Source of the DNA: Colius striatus
Taxonomy: Eukaryota; Chordata; Aves; Coliiformes; Coliidae
NCBI RefSeq assembly: GCF_028858725.1
Contig: NC_084774.1
Location: 2,206,001 to 2,270,000, forward strand
Length of the DNA stretch: 64,000 bases
Direction of reading: 5' to 3'
Shown: one piece after another, positions 12,401-24,937 of the stretch
Layout: each line of letters begins with the position of its first letter
Numbering within the stretch: position 1 is the stretch's first letter
The notes under the pieces: generated by a model
The model's database searches: none
Seen by the model: the letters and a program-made list of their open reading frames with translations, nothing else
Told to the model about the DNA's origin: nothing
Position numbers and translations under genes: made by a program

Positions 12401-15400
12401 GATGGCATGAGGAAAACAGCAAAACACACAATCTGGCTGTGGCAAGCTGATATGAAGCAGAAACCTCGGGAGAGCTGAGCAGAGCAGGGGTGCAGGTCCC
12501 TGCCCCAGCTGTGATGAGACAGGAATGGTCTCCAGTCAGCAGGGACTGTCCTCATGCCACCTTCCTTACGCTTGCTCTTAGCTCCCCAGCCACAGGGGGT
12601 CTGTCTGCATGGAGATGGCTGTATTCCAGCCAAGAGCCTCAATGCTGCAGCATCCACTGTCTGTAGAAACAAGGCTATAAGACATCTGGAAGGCCCTGAG
12701 CTGGTGGATGGCTTAGCCAAATCGCTTCCCCAGCCTGTACACTGGTTACCACTGAAACAAAATGGGAGACGTACCCTTCCTTTTAAACACCAGTGGAGAA
12801 CACTGTAAACATTGCATCTTCAGAGGCCATATCCTGAGGGTAAAACCCATGCAGGCAGCTAGCCAGGGCAGGCAGGCACAGCAGGGGCTGTGTGTGCTGG
12901 GGAGGGCAGTGCTCACGCCCCAGCTGCAGCGCTGGAAGCAGAGCCCAGCACCCTGTGCATGAAGCTGCATCCCGCTCAGAGAGTGCAGAAGCTGGCAGGG
13001 AAATACAGGCATTGCTGGAGCAGACGTGACATTTGGAATACAGCCACATCTGAGCAGCTACCAAAGCTGTCAGAAAACAAGGGGAGAGTTAAATATAAGA
13101 CATGAATGAGCGTCCAGAGAGAGAACAGAGGGACACGCGCGAGAAGCCGAGCGCCAGGCGTCGGCTGCCAGAGCCCATTCCTGTGCAGGGCCAAACACAG
13201 ACCATAGGCAGCAAGGCCCAGAGCTGAGCTGGGAAGTGCCAGCCTGAGGCTCAGCAATGCCCATGTGTCACTTGGCACTCTGTCAGGCTCCCAGTGATGC
13301 ACGTGAGCTTGAATCCCTGTCTCCTTCCAGGCTGAGCTGGCTGCTCCTGATGTCTTCTCACCTAGGAGACACCAAGGAGAGGGAATTGCCTGCTTTGTGA
13401 GGGAGTGGCAGGAATCCTGGAGCTCTGCCCTGGGAGGGATAACCTGCCAGTCAAGAGTATCCAGCTTGGAAGGCAACTGCTGTGGGTGATGTGCTTGTGG
13501 TACCTGCTGGAAGCCACCAGATCAGGGAGCAGGAGATGAGGTCTTCTTCAGACAATGGGAAGCAGCAGCCTCATGTTTGCAGGTCATGGCCCTCACAGGA
13601 CCTTCAATCCCTGCAATGTCTGCTGCAGAGCCAGCACAGCACGGTGCAAGCACTCTGGGCCGTGCTCAGGCACAGCTCAGCACGTTGGGAACACGCAAAC
13701 ACTGTGTCCTCAGCCAGGCTGCTCCTGCCCCAGAGGAGCTCCCAGCTCTGTGCACACAAGCACCAGCAGCACTCCTAAAGGCTCCTTGCAAGGTTTCAGG
13801 CTGCTCTCAGCTGATGTGTTTGCTTTTCCTCTTCTTGCTCCAGAGCCTATTTGCATTTTCATGCCCCCAGTATCTCAGTAAGGTTCAAGGGGTGTCGAGG
13901 GAGCCCAGCTCAGTTATGTCACATAAGCAACTTGTGTTCAATTAAAGCAGTAGAAGTGTGGAACTGGATCAGGAGCCAGGAGTGCAGCCAGAGTGTTTGG
14001 AAGGGACAGGGGATTGTTCTCAGGAATGCAGGGCAGCTGAGAAAGAGGGACAATGGCTAGCAAGGAGGGCAAGGGGCTCAGATGCCTTCCTGTGCGCTGC
14101 AGTGCAGGGACTGCCAGGCTGATGCAAAGGCTGGCTCTGGGAAACTGCTCTGCCCTTGAGGGAGAGGCTCAGGGAGCCCTGGCCCTGGGCAGGGAGATGG
14201 GCTGAGAGCTCAGGGAGCAGCCCTGACACAGCAAACACAGCGTGGATGGGAGTGAGAAGTGAAGTGAGAGTCAGCCCTGCTCAGATGTGCCACACCTCCA
14301 GGATGGGAGAAGAGAGAATGTATAGGTAATTAAAGCCTATAAAAGAACATCCAAAAACTCACCTTCAGTGAGGGCCAAGGGTGTTAACTGCAGTCATTCA
14401 TGGGAATACAGATGAGAAAGCCAGGGAACTTTGGCCTGTGTTGACCTTGCTTCTGCTCACACAGGAGCTATAATCATCCTATGTAAATGAGATCCCTTTC
14501 CCATCAAGCCTGAGCACAGCTGCCATGCACACCCACAACAGGGCAAGGACACAGCAATCTGGTGTGCACTCGGGGAAACTGAGGCACGGCAAGAGGCTCT
14601 GCACACTCTGCAGTGTTGCTCTCTGCAAGGTCATGGGGTGAGGAGCAGCAGCTCCCTGATGTTTGACATCATCAGCTGGAAATGTGGCTCTTGCTTTCTC
14701 ACTTGTCTGGAGCTTCATCTGTGTTCACAGCCAAGGCCACTCCACCCAGCCCTGGTTTGGGGAGGTGACAGGGAAAGAGGAGGGGACAGCTCATCGAAGC
14801 TGACCAAAGCACTCCAGCAGGTCAGGTTGGAGGACTAACTCCTTTTGACTGCATCCCATCAATCTAAATAAAGGATCACAGTTTGCTTGTTAATTACTTC
14901 CATTAAGGATGATTGTGAATCACTGAGCTAGTCCAAGCATAGGTTTGGCTGAGGAAGAGGAGTGTGTTGTGCACAGAAACTGTTTCAATGTCAAAATCAG
15001 CAGCCAACAGCCTGGGATGGATGGGCTTGGCTTCCTTGGGGCTCTCAAGCTTGGGAGAAAACATCTCCCCACATAGGAGGGATCCCCCCATCTGAAGGCT
15101 GCCCAATTCAGGGTGCCCTAAGAACATCTCTGTGTGGTGAGACTTTCATCCTCACAGCAGGTCAGTAAACGGCCTCAAGATGCACAGGAATGAAAGGCCA
15201 AACTTGGCTTGCCTTTTTTTGGTTGAATTCTATCCTGAATTAGAAGCTGATTAAACCAGCAGAAGACTGGGACGCTCGTTCTGCAGTGAGATGGGGGAAA
15301 TCCAGCAGCGTTGAAGGCAGTGCAGGGAGTGTAACTGCTTGTTGAGAGGCTTGGGTTAATGGGCTGGTGTTCAGCAAAGTGTTTGAAAGTATTAATTGCT

Positions 15401-17599
15401 CTTAAAAGTGATGTTGCTCCTCTCCCTCTGCTTTCCCTGGCAATAGCAATTCCATTTGCAGCTGTGTTTGTGCTTGTCCTCTAGTACCTTATGCCTGTGG
15501 TGCTCGTAGCTCAGGAGACACAAGGCTGGGTGCAGCTTCTCCCCATCAGCTCCTTTGGGGTGCTCACAGCTTCCTCTGGAACATGCCAGCAACATGTTCC
15601 TGGGCTCTCCAGAGCCAGAAACCAAGGTTGTGTTTGGACATGAGGGAGCTTCAGCAGTGCCCATCCCCACAGCAAAGCCGTGGAGTGGTGGTTGGTGCCC
15701 TGCTGAGAAGGGGCTTGTCCTGGCACAGAGGGGCTGGAGCCCCCGTTTGAGAGGACCCTGCTGCAAAAAGCAGCAGAGTTAGAGCAACGCTGCCTTTTGC
15801 TGCCCCAGGCTGCTCTGGGTACGGCTCTGTGCCCCCTGCCCAGGCACCACAGATGCAGTAGCTGAGAGAGCTGCCAGCACCGCACAGCCTCGGGCACTGC
15901 GCAGGGCACAGCCACCTCGGGAGGAACAGGGGCGTGCAGCAGCCTCCCGTCCTGCCCAGGAGGGTTGATGGGTGCAGGCTTTGCTCTGTGCCCAGGCTCA
16001 GCCCTCACCACGCCGGTGTCCCTGCCCCTGCCCCGGCAAACGCTGGGCACCGTGACCCGGGCTGAGACACCGGCTGGGGCTGAACTCACCCGGGGGGAAA
16101 CTGAGGCAAGGCCTCCCAGGGAGAGTGCCCAGGAAGGTGCTGGGAGATGCTTTGAGCCTCACATCACGTTCTGTCTACTTGACATTTCGTCTCCCTTGCT
16201 GGCACAGCTCCTCTGGCACGCGGTGTCTGTCTGCAAGCATCGGCCACGCTCGCTCCTCGGCAAAGCAGCTCTGCCCACCTCAGCACTGCCTCAGCCCCGT
16301 CGCTCCTCATAGGCGAAGGGGAAAGAAACGAGTGGAGCCCTGGAAAGAAGAAAACATGACAGGCAAATCCTGGTCGTTCAGAGGTGAGGTTTGCTTCCTT
16401 TCCCTCCTCTTTCAATCCGGAGGGATTGGCACCAGCCAGATAAGCAGCGTGCCAGGGCGCTTCAGCAGCCCGCTGCAGGTAACTTCCAGCCCCCTTTTCC
16501 CAGGGACGCTGCCCTTGGCTCTCTGGGCTGTCTCTCAGCAGCCTTCCCAGCCCGTCTCTGCCGTGCCAGGGGCAGAGCTCTGCACCAGCTTCCAGGAGAT
16601 GGAGCTCGAGGCGGGTCTGGAGCGCCGCAGGGCTGTGGAGACGGGTGATGGATGTGTGCTGGTGAGAGGCTCCCAGGCTTCAAACGCCTCTTGGGGTTGG
16701 TAGGCTGGTGGTGACCTCTCTCTGAGAAGCAGAATGGATCCCCTTCCCTTCTCTTCTTTGTTCTGGGCTCTTGCCAAGGTGAGCAGGGGTTGTGATACCA
16801 AAACACAGTCCTTCTCATCCAGCTTCGTATGTCCCACATCAAAGGAGAAGCAGGATGGAAAGGCACCAATGAAAGATGTAATTGCCTTGTCTAACGAGAG
16901 AAGGAGAGCAGGAGAAACTCACCTCTCTCTCACTCAATGTCCCCAGGCGACACCAGGAGCCCAGAGAGAGGTTGGGCTCTCTCTGATTTGATAATCTCCC
17001 CACTTCTGAGAGAGATGCAAATACAGAGTCAAAAGGGCTGAGGAAAACCAGACAGGCTCAGGAAGGGCTGGAAAGGTGCTATTGTGCTGTCTGGCTTCTT
17101 CTTCAGTGTAAGTGCAAGGGGTGACAAGAAGCAGTGACTAAGGGGCAAAGCCCAGGGTGCCCACCTGCTTCACTCCCCAGGCAGGGACCTGCCCTGGCAC
17201 CCACATGGGCTCCTTCAGCCCTCAGCCCCCTCTGCCCCCCCGGGGAAGGCTGAACATTGGAGGGGACACACAGCGTGAGTCTGCCTGCCAGGACCCTCAG
17301 CTGCAGAGCACCTACCAGGAGCTGTGGAAACCCTCAGGGGTTGGGATTGGCACCTGTGGCACTGCTCTTACCTCATCCCCAAGGAATGAACACAGCAGCC
17401 TGTGCACAGGGATGCGCTGATGGGGCAGCAGCCGCTCTCCAGCGGGGAGACGCTGGGAGATTTCCCACTTGCTGCCCGGGGGAGGGAAGGAGGCTCACCA
17501 TGCCTCAGGAGACTCTGGCATTTGGGAGTTCCTCCTAAGGCAAACAGGTGAAACTGCCATATTCATATTTTCATGCCAAAAGTCACTCTGGAAGGGTCA
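9447..17599. other. Intergenic, no gene seen
   Basis: About 8.1 kb without a supportable gene. The first bases carry the end of array C and a T-run at about 9625. AT-rich stretches at about 14320-14400 and 14840-14930 (ATTAA and TTAATTAC cores), and a moderately CpG-containing stretch at about 15990-16310, could be regulatory but show nothing decisive. Open frames up to about 195 codons lack codon structure, domains or splice pairing. Confidence 0.5.
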
Positions 17600-17750
17600 G
17601 ACTGGCACAAGCTGCCTAGGGAGGGGATGGAGGCTCCCACCTGGACACGTCCCTGTGTGACCTGATCTAGGTGGGACCTGCTTCAGCAGGGGGCTGGACT
17701 GGGTGATCTTTGGAGGTCCCTTCCAACCCCCACCATGCTGTGACTCTGTT
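17600..17750 (+). mobile_element. CR1 LINE 3'-end fragment
   Basis: Plus-orientated CR1 3'UTR: AGCTGCCTAGGGAGGGGATGG, a CCTGATCTAGGTGGGACCTG motif, then GGTCCCTTCCAACCCC and a degraded terminal ATGCTGTGACTCTG in place of the usual ATTCTATG repeats. It contains no coding sequence. Confidence 0.82.
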
Positions 17751-17895
17751 GTATTTCCACAGGTACATTTCCTGCTGATACTTTAAGACATTGCATTAGA
17801 ATATAATTCACAATATAAAGCAGGCTCTTGGAATAAAAAGATGTGCCAGAGGAAGGATTTCAGTGAAACAGCTCCCAGAGAAAGGTCCTGGAGGA

Positions 17896-18938
17896 AAATA
17901 CTCACCAGCTCTTGTGTGAGCTGATTTATTTTGGCACAGAATGGAGCTGGAGGCCTGTGGCCAGTGGAGTTCCACAGGGATGGGTTCTGCAGCCAGTCTT
18001 GTTCAATATCTTCATCAACCACTTGGGTGAGGGCACAGAGGGACCCTCAGCAAGTTCCCTGATGGCACCAAACTGGGAGCACTGGTTGATTCCCCAGGGG
18101 CTGTGCTGCCATTCAGTGACATCAGGACAGGCTGAGAGTTGGGCAGAGAGAAACCTCACGAGGTTCAACAAGGACAAGGGCAGAGTCCTGCAGCTGGAAA
18201 GGAACAACCCCCTGCACCAGGACAGGCTGGGGGTGACCTGCTGGAGAGCAGCTCTGCAGACACAGACCTGGGAGTGCTGGGGGAGAATAAACTGACCATG
18301 AGCAGCAACGTGGCCTCGTGGGCAAGAAGCCAATGGCAGCCTGGGGGCAGCAAGAAGAGTGTGGGCAGCAGGGCCAGGGAGGTTCTGCTCCCCCTCTGCT
18401 CTGCCCTGCTGAGGCTTCATTTGGAGCCCTGTGTCCAGTTCTGGGCTCCCCAGCTGCAGAGGGACAGGGAACTGCTGCAGAGAGGCCAGTGCAGGGACAC
18501 CGGGATGATCAGGGGACTGGAGCATCTGCCTTGTGAGGAAAGGCTGCGGGACCTGGGGCTGTTCAGTCTGGAGAAGAGGAGACTGAGGGGGGAGCTCATC
18601 AATAGTCACAAATATCTCACTGGTGGGTGTCAGGAGGTTGGGACAGCACTTTTTTTCTATTGTATCCAGCAACAGGACAAGGGCTGATGGGATGAAGCTG
18701 CAACACAAACAGTTCCAGTTAAACATAAGGACAAACTGTTTCAGTGTTTGAGTGAGGGAGCCCTGGCCCAGGCTGCCCAGGGAGGGTGTGGAGGCTCCTT
18801 CCTTGGAGGGCTTCAAGACCCACCAGGACACATTCCTGTGTGACCTGATGTAGGTGGGAGCTGCTTCTGCAGGGGGTTGGGCTGGATGAGCTCTACAGGT
18901 CCCTTCCAACCCCCCCCATTCTATGATTCTCTGATCTC
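17896..18938 (+). mobile_element. CR1 LINE fragment with the reverse-transcriptase C-terminus
   Basis: About 1 kb of CR1 in plus orientation. The first frame includes SGVPQGWVLQPVLFNIFIN, the RT region before the catalytic aspartates. A frame change near 18,140 then leads to AGGDLLESSSADTDLGVLG and SREVLL-like, [12 protein letters not shown] and [13 protein letters not shown] peptides. The position that should read FADDTKL reads FPDGTKL, so the catalytic pair is gone as well as the frame. The element ends normally with CCTTCCAACC and ATTCTATGATTCTCTGAT at 18938. It is a dead, 5'-truncated copy very similar to the minus-strand copy at 41382-42192. Confidence 0.93.
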
Positions 18939-20025
18939 AGACTGAGGTGGCTCATGGGGGGCTCTCCTGGCCCTGGGGAGCACTGTGGTGGGAGGGTGTC
19001 TGCAGCCTGCTTTTGGCAGCTGTGGTGTGCAGATGTGGCTGAGCAAAGGAGGTTATGGCCTCAGAGGGGGCTGCACAGCGTATCTGACTCCGAGGTGCTC
19101 TCTGGCACCCTCAGGTGACCCGTCCCTGAAGCTGGTGGAATGTGCCATGAGCAGCCCCTGATGGCTCCACGTCTCCTCTCTGGCCCTTCCTTCGTTTTTC
19201 CTAGTGTCGATATTCCTCCAGAAACAAACACTTCTCCCTCTGCTCAGCACGAGGGGCTGCCAGTCCTGCTGCAATGTGACAAACACCCATGAAAAGGGGC
19301 TCTCCTTGAGGGGGGGAAGCTTGGCAGAGGCACCCCAGGGCTTGTGGGCCAAGCAGAAGAGGGGGAGGCACAGAGGAATGACTGGGAACACATCCAGAGG
19401 CGATTGGCGTGCACGTATCATAAAAGCCAATTAGACACGTGTGACAGATTGTAAACCTCTTGTGTATTGTTTAAAAAACCCCATGTTTTCAGCTTGTCTG
19501 CCTTTAGAGAGCTTCTCAATAGCACAGTTGGAGTGGGGCTGAGCAGTTGCAGGCATCCCGCCCACGCCACGCAGCGCCTGACATTTCCCATCACGTCATC
19601 GTCCTTCTCATTTCCAGCAGGAAAAAAGGAAACAACCCCCAAAAGAACACCTCAACATGACTTATCATTTGCAAGTCAAGCCAAATATGGCTTCACCCAC
19701 AACTGCTGGAGCTGATCAGATGGTATTGTGTGCTACAGAGAGCACAGCTGCACGGCCGCTGCAGACCCATGGCACAAGGGACTGCCCCACGCGAGCCCCC
19801 AGAGCCCATGGTCTGTCCAGCAAACCAGCTCTGGGAAAGACAGTGACATTGTAAAGTCTGATGTGTCTTCATGCACATAAAGCAGCAGGTTTGACCCGTC
19901 CTGGCCATCAGGGCTGGCTCATTGCAGGAGGGAGGGCAGAGGTCTGAGGAGCTCTGGTACGAGCCAAGAGCAGCACAGGAGAGCAGGCAGAGGGCAGATG
20001 TTTCTATGAGAAGATGCTGAGCATG
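18939..20025. other. Intergenic, no gene seen
   Basis: Unique sequence. An AT-rich stretch at about 19400-19500 (CCAATTAGACACGTG, TATTGTTTAAA) might be a conserved element but cannot be tested here. No exon supported. Confidence 0.5.
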
Positions 20026-20571
20026 TGTGCTGGTTTGGGCTGGGATAGAGTTAATTTTCTCCACAGTAGCTGGTCCAGGGCTCTGGTTAGGATTTGTGCT
20101 GGAAACAGTGTTGGTCATGCAGTGCTGTTGGGGTTACTGCTGAGCAGGGCTTGTGCAGGTCAAGGGCTTTCCTGCTCCTCGCCCCACCAGCGAGGAGGCT
20201 GAGGGGGCTGGGAGGGGACACAGCCAGGACAGATGACCCCAGCTGACCCCAGGGATGTCCCAGGCCACAGGATGACCCGCTCAGCATGTCAAGCTGGGGA
20301 GGAGAGAGGAAGGGGGGGACACGGAGTGGTGGTGGTTGTCTTCCCAAGTCACATCAGGTGGGATGGACCCTGCTGTCCTGGGCATGGCTGACCTGGCCTG
20401 CCCATGGGAAGTGGGCAGGGGATTCACTGCTTTGCTTTGCACACGTGCTCAGCTTTTGTTCTCCTTTTAAACTGGCCTTAACTCACGAGTTTTCTCACTT
20501 TTCCCCTTCTGATTCTCTCCCCATCCCACTGGGTCAGAGGCTGCTTGGGGCTGAGCTGGGCACGAGGTGGT
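20026..20571 (+). mobile_element. ERV LTR, probably solo, plus strand
   Basis: Begins TGTGCTGGTTTGGGCTGGGA and continues ATAGAGTTAATTTTCTCCAC, a start shared by a common avian ERV LTR family that I recognise from memory. Later landmarks fit that family: GGGAGGGGACACAGCCAGGA, GTTGTCTTCCCAAGTCAC, CCTTTTAAACTGGCCTTAAC and ACGAGTTTTCTCACTTTTCC. The usual TATAAAGCTGGGG block reads TGTCAAGCTGGGG, so the core promoter has decayed. No internal retroviral sequence follows, which suggests a solo LTR. The 3' end is blurred, and 20571 is my estimate. Confidence 0.88.
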
Positions 20572-21607
20572 CTTTGCTGGGGGCAGGCAGGAGGCTGCCC
20601 AGGGATGGGAGAACCTCTCTCCCACATCCCCATCCCCACCATAGCCAGCACCAAGGGCACCCACGGGTCCAGCACCCCGAGGGGACCACAGGCTGCCTCC
20701 TGCCACAGCCCAAAGCCCCGGGAGGGGAAACCTCCCCCTGAACAAAGAGCTGGTGCTTCTCCTGACAGAGCCAGGGAGTGGGCAGGGCTCTTGCTCTTCA
20801 CTTTACATTCAGCTGCTGGTTATAATGAGAAGGGCTTGTGGCTCTGACAGGTCATCAGAGGAAATACAGTAAGCCATGTGGGATGAAGGGGCTGCCACAC
20901 AGGCCTGGCCAGCAGTGGCCCCACAGTGACCACGGGCACCGAGGAAGGTGGGAATTGCCCTTTGGAAACATAAAGGAACAGGAAATTTCTATAGTTCCTT
21001 GCAAAGCCACACACAAAACCACAGCACCAGAGTGCCTTAAAGGCTTAGAGACAGCAGGGAGGAGAAAAACAGCCTGACACCGTGAGCCTTTTGAAGTTTG
21101 ATGATATCGAAGCCGGTTCCATTCTGCCTCCTCTTGCTGACGTCTGGCTCGGCTGCTGGCACAATTTGATGCTGGCATTGCTGGAGAAGAAACACAATGT
21201 GAAGAGAATTCCAGTTGCCAAAGAGTTGGCTTCAAATGGCTGTGATTTTGCTTTCAACTAGTGCAAAAAGCTGGACCGACACCTTTTGTTGAATAATGCA
21301 TCTGGGATAACATGCTCTGCTGCAGGGAGAGGTCTGGCACGCAGCCCTGCCCTGCTCACACCCCGCTCAAGTGCTCTTTAGTGGCTTCCAGGGGATTACA
21401 AACGGGGTGGGCTTTGTCCTGGCTCCCTGCACAGCAAAGGATGTCATTATTCTCCAGGAGAGCCGGTCTGCAGATGGATCTTTGTGTTATTACATGCAAA
21501 TAATCTTCATCTGAACGTACCTGCTGCTCAGAACACTGAATCTAACATTCCACTAACAATTGCCTCCATTATCTGACAAACCTTACAAAGAAACAAAACA
21601 ACCCTTC
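20572..21607. other. Intergenic, no gene seen
   Basis: Unique sequence between the LTR and minisatellite D. The AT-richer part at about 21060-21600 shows no repeat family and no exon. Confidence 0.5.
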
Positions 21608-23446
21608 CAGGAGGTGAGGGCAGGAGGATGGGCTGAGGGCAGGAGGATGGGTTGAGGACAGGAGGATGGGCTGGGGGCAGGAGGATGGGCTGAGGGCAAG
21701 AGGATGGGCTGAGGGAAGGAGGATGGGTTGAGGGCAGGAGGATGGGCTGAGGGCAGGAGGATGGGTTGGGGGCAGGAGGATGGGCTGAGGGCAGGAGGAT
21801 GGGTTGGGGACAGGAGGATGGGCTGAGGGAAGGAGGATGGGCTGGGGGCAAGAGGATGGGTTGAGGGCAGGAGGATGGGTTGGGGGCAGGAGGATGGGCT
21901 GGGGGCAAGAGGATGGGTTGGGGGCAGGAGGATGGGCTGAGGGCAGGAGGATGGGCTGAGGGAAGGAGGATGGGCTGAGGGCAGGAGAATGGGTTGAGGG
22001 CTGGAGGATGGGCTGAGGGCAGGAGGATGGGCTGAGGGCAAGAGGATGGGCTGAGGGCAGGAGGATGGGCTGAGGGAAGGAGGATGGGCTGGGGGCAAGA
22101 GGATGGGTTGAGGGCAGGAGGATGGGTTGGGGGCAGGAGGATGGGCTGAGGGCAGGAGGATGGGTTGGGGACAGGAGGATGGGCTGAGGGCAAGAGGATG
22201 GGTTGGGGGCATGAGGATGGGCTGAGGGCAGGAGGATGGGTTGGGGGCAGGAGGATGGGCTGGGGGCAAGAGGATGGGTTGGGGGCAGGAGGATGGGCTG
22301 AGGGCAGGAGGATGGGCTGAGGGAAGGAGGATGGGCTGAGGGCAGGAGAATGGGTTGAGGGCTGGAGGATGGGCTGAGGGCAGGAGGATGGGCTGAGGGC
22401 AAGAGGATGGGCTGAGGGCAGGAGGATGGGCTGGGGGCTGGAGGATGGGTTGAGGGCTGGAGGATGGGCTGAGGGCAGGAGGATGGGCTGGGGGCTGGAG
22501 GATGGGTTGAGGGCTGGAGGATGGGCTGGGGGCAGGAGGATGGGCTGAGGGCAGGAGGATGGGCTGGGGGCAGGAGGATGGGCTGAGGGCAAGAGGATGG
22601 GCTGAGGGCAGGAGGATGGGCTGGGGGCAGGAGGATGGGCTGAGGGCAAGAGGATGGGTTGAGGGCAGGAGGATGGGCTGAGGGCAAGAGGATGGGTTGG
22701 GAGCAGGAGGATGGGCTGAGGGCAGGAGGATGGGCTGAGGGCTGGAGGATGGGCTGGGGGAAGGAGGATGGGTTATGGGCAGGAGGATGGGTTGAGGGCA
22801 GGAGGATGGGCTGAGGGCAGGAGGATGGGCTGAGGGCTGGAGGATGGGCTGAGGGCAGGAGGATGGGTTGGGGGCAGGAGGATGGGCTGAGGGCAGGAGG
22901 ATGGGCTGAGGGCAAGAGGATGGGTTGAGGGCAGGAGGATGGGCTGAGGGCAAGAGGATGGGTTGGGGGCAGGAGGATGGGTTGAGGGCAGGAGGATGGG
23001 CTGAGGGCAAGAGGATGGGTTGGGGGCAGGAGGATGGGCTGAGGGCAGGAGGATGGGCTGGGGGCAGGAGGATGGGCTGAGGGAAGGAGGATGGGCTGAG
23101 GGCAAGAGGATGGGTTAGGGGCAGGAGGATGGGCTGAGGGCAGGAGGATGGGCTGGGGGCAGGAGGATGGGCTGAGGGAAGGAGGATGGGTTATGGGCAG
23201 GAGGATGGGTTGAGGGCAGGAGGATGGGCTGGGGGCAGGAGAATGGGCTGGGGGCAGGAGGATGGGTTGAGGGCAGGAGGATGGGTTGAGGGAAGGAGGA
23301 TGGGCTGGGGGCAGGAGGATGGGTTGAGGGCAGGAGGATGGGCTGAGGGCAGGAGGATGGGCTGGGGGCAGGAGGATGGGTTGAGGGCAGGAGGATGGGC
23401 TGAGGGCAGGAGGATGGGCTGGGGGCAGGAGGATGGGTTGCTGTGG
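21608..23446. repeat. Minisatellite D, 20-bp G-rich unit
   Basis: About 92 tandem copies of GGGCAGGAGGATGGGCTGAG (20 bp). Common variants are GCAAGAGG, GGAAGGAGG, GGTTGAG and CTGGGGG. The plus strand is strongly G-rich, with GGG, GG, GG and GGG tracts in every unit. A long block with the rare GAGAATGGG and GGGCTGGAGG variants occurs at about 21901-22078 and again about 361 bp later at about 22262-22430. A GGGTTATGGG variant pair occurs at about 22770 and 23190. All three minus-strand frames are open, up to 714 codons of Pro/Ser/His/Leu repeats. This follows from a stop-free unit whose length is not a multiple of three. Confidence 0.98.
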
Positions 23447-23685
23447 AAGCTGCTGCCCTGGCTGCCTGTGTGGGCAGGGCCGTGGGTCGGGGTGCCGGGT
23501 GCTGCCCGTGTGTGAGCCACGGCCATCGCTGTGTCCTTGGCCCGTGGGGCAGCTGGGGCCGTCCTCCCTGGCACAGCTGCCTCTGCCCACCCTCCCTGAA
23601 AGGACTGGAAACACACCATTATCCTGCAGCAAACACAGCAACACGGACCTGACGGGGTGAGTTGTTTTGTCCTGCCAAGCGGCAC

Positions 23686-24937
23686 TGTGGGGGTTTAGCC
23701 CAGTGTCCAGCAAGTCATAACATCACTCCCCTCCCAAACTGCACAGGAGAGAGAGAAATATGACAAATGGCTTGTGAGCTGAGCTAAGGATGGAGAGATC
23801 ACTCAGCCATGAGTGTCATGGGCAGAACAGACTCAACTTGGGGAGAAAAAGGTTTGATTTACTAAAGAAACAATAAGAGCAGGGAGATGAGAAAGAAAAC
23901 CATCTTAAAAACACCTCCCCCCACCCCTCCCTCTGCCCAGGACTCTCCTTCCTTCCCCCCAGCAGCGCAGGGGATGGGGGTTGTGGTCAGTTCATCACAG
24001 ATGGACTTTGCTGCTGCCTCTCAGGGAGAGGCCTCCTCACACTTCCCTCTGCTGCACTGTGGGGTCCCTCCCACGGGAGACAGTCCCTCACCAACTGCTC
24101 CAGCGTGGCTCCTTCCCACGGGCTGCAGCTCCTCACCGACTGCTCCAGCCTGGGGCCTGCCATGGGGGCAGCTCCTCACCAACTGCTCCAGCCTGGGGCC
24201 TGCCATGGGCAGCTCCTCACCAACTGCTCCAGCCTGGGGCCTGCCATGGGGCAGCTCCTCACCGACTGCTCCAGCCTGGGGCCTGCCATGGGGCAGCTCC
24301 TCACACCCTGCCCCAGCGTGGGTCACCCACAGGAGAACAGTCCCTCAGGGACAGGCTGCTCCAGCCTGGGGCCCTCACAGGGTCACAAGCCCTGACAGCA
24401 AAGCTGCTCTGGCCTGGGCTCCTCTCTCCCCACGGGCTCCCAGGTGCTGCCAGGAGCTGGCTCCAGGATGAGCTTCCCACGCAGTCACAGCCTCCCTCAG
24501 GCACCCACCCGCTGCGGCCTGGGCTCCTGCACGGGCTGCCCGTGGGTCTGTGCTTCCCTCTGCTCCATGGGCTGCAGGGGCACAGCTGCCTCACCATGGG
24601 CCTCACCACAGGGCACAGGGCAGCCTTTTTAGTGCCTAAGCACCCTCCTTCCCACTGGCCTTGGTGTCTGCACAGATGTTTTCCCATTCTCCCTCCCTGT
24701 TGCTGCTGCGGTTCAGCAACTGCCCAACAGCTTCTTCTCCTTCTCAAACATGTTAATCACAGAGCTGTTACCTCCAGCACTCACTGGCCAGGCCTGGGTC
24801 AGGTGCAGGGTCCAGCTTAGAACTGACTGGCCCCAACCCTGTGAGCTACAGGGGAAGCTTCTGGCACCTCTTTGTTTAAAGAAGCCACCCCTGTAGCCAC
24901 CTCTGCTACTAAAACTGGCCCAGGCAAAGCCACTACA
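23686..24937 (-). mobile_element. ERV LTR with internal tandem segment
   Basis: On the plus strand the element runs from TGTGGGGGTTTAGCC to AAGCCACTACA, so it has TG...CA ends. It matches from memory a widespread avian LTR whose sense strand is the minus strand here: TAAATCAAACC and CAAGTTGAGTCTGTTCTGCC near its 3' part, and CTACAGGGGTGGCTTCTTT near its 5' part. The middle (about 24100-24330) has several 40-bp-class copies of CTCCAGCCTGGGGCCTGCC-type sequence, typical of this family. Flanking bases GGCAC and GGAAC may be a decayed 5-bp target duplication. No retroviral genes lie beside it, so it is probably a solo LTR. Confidence 0.88.

Noticed and set aside
17912-18687. Reverse-transcriptase frames as a possible active gene
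   Set aside because: 5'-truncated CR1 with a frame change and altered catalytic residues, so a dead retrotransposon fragment.
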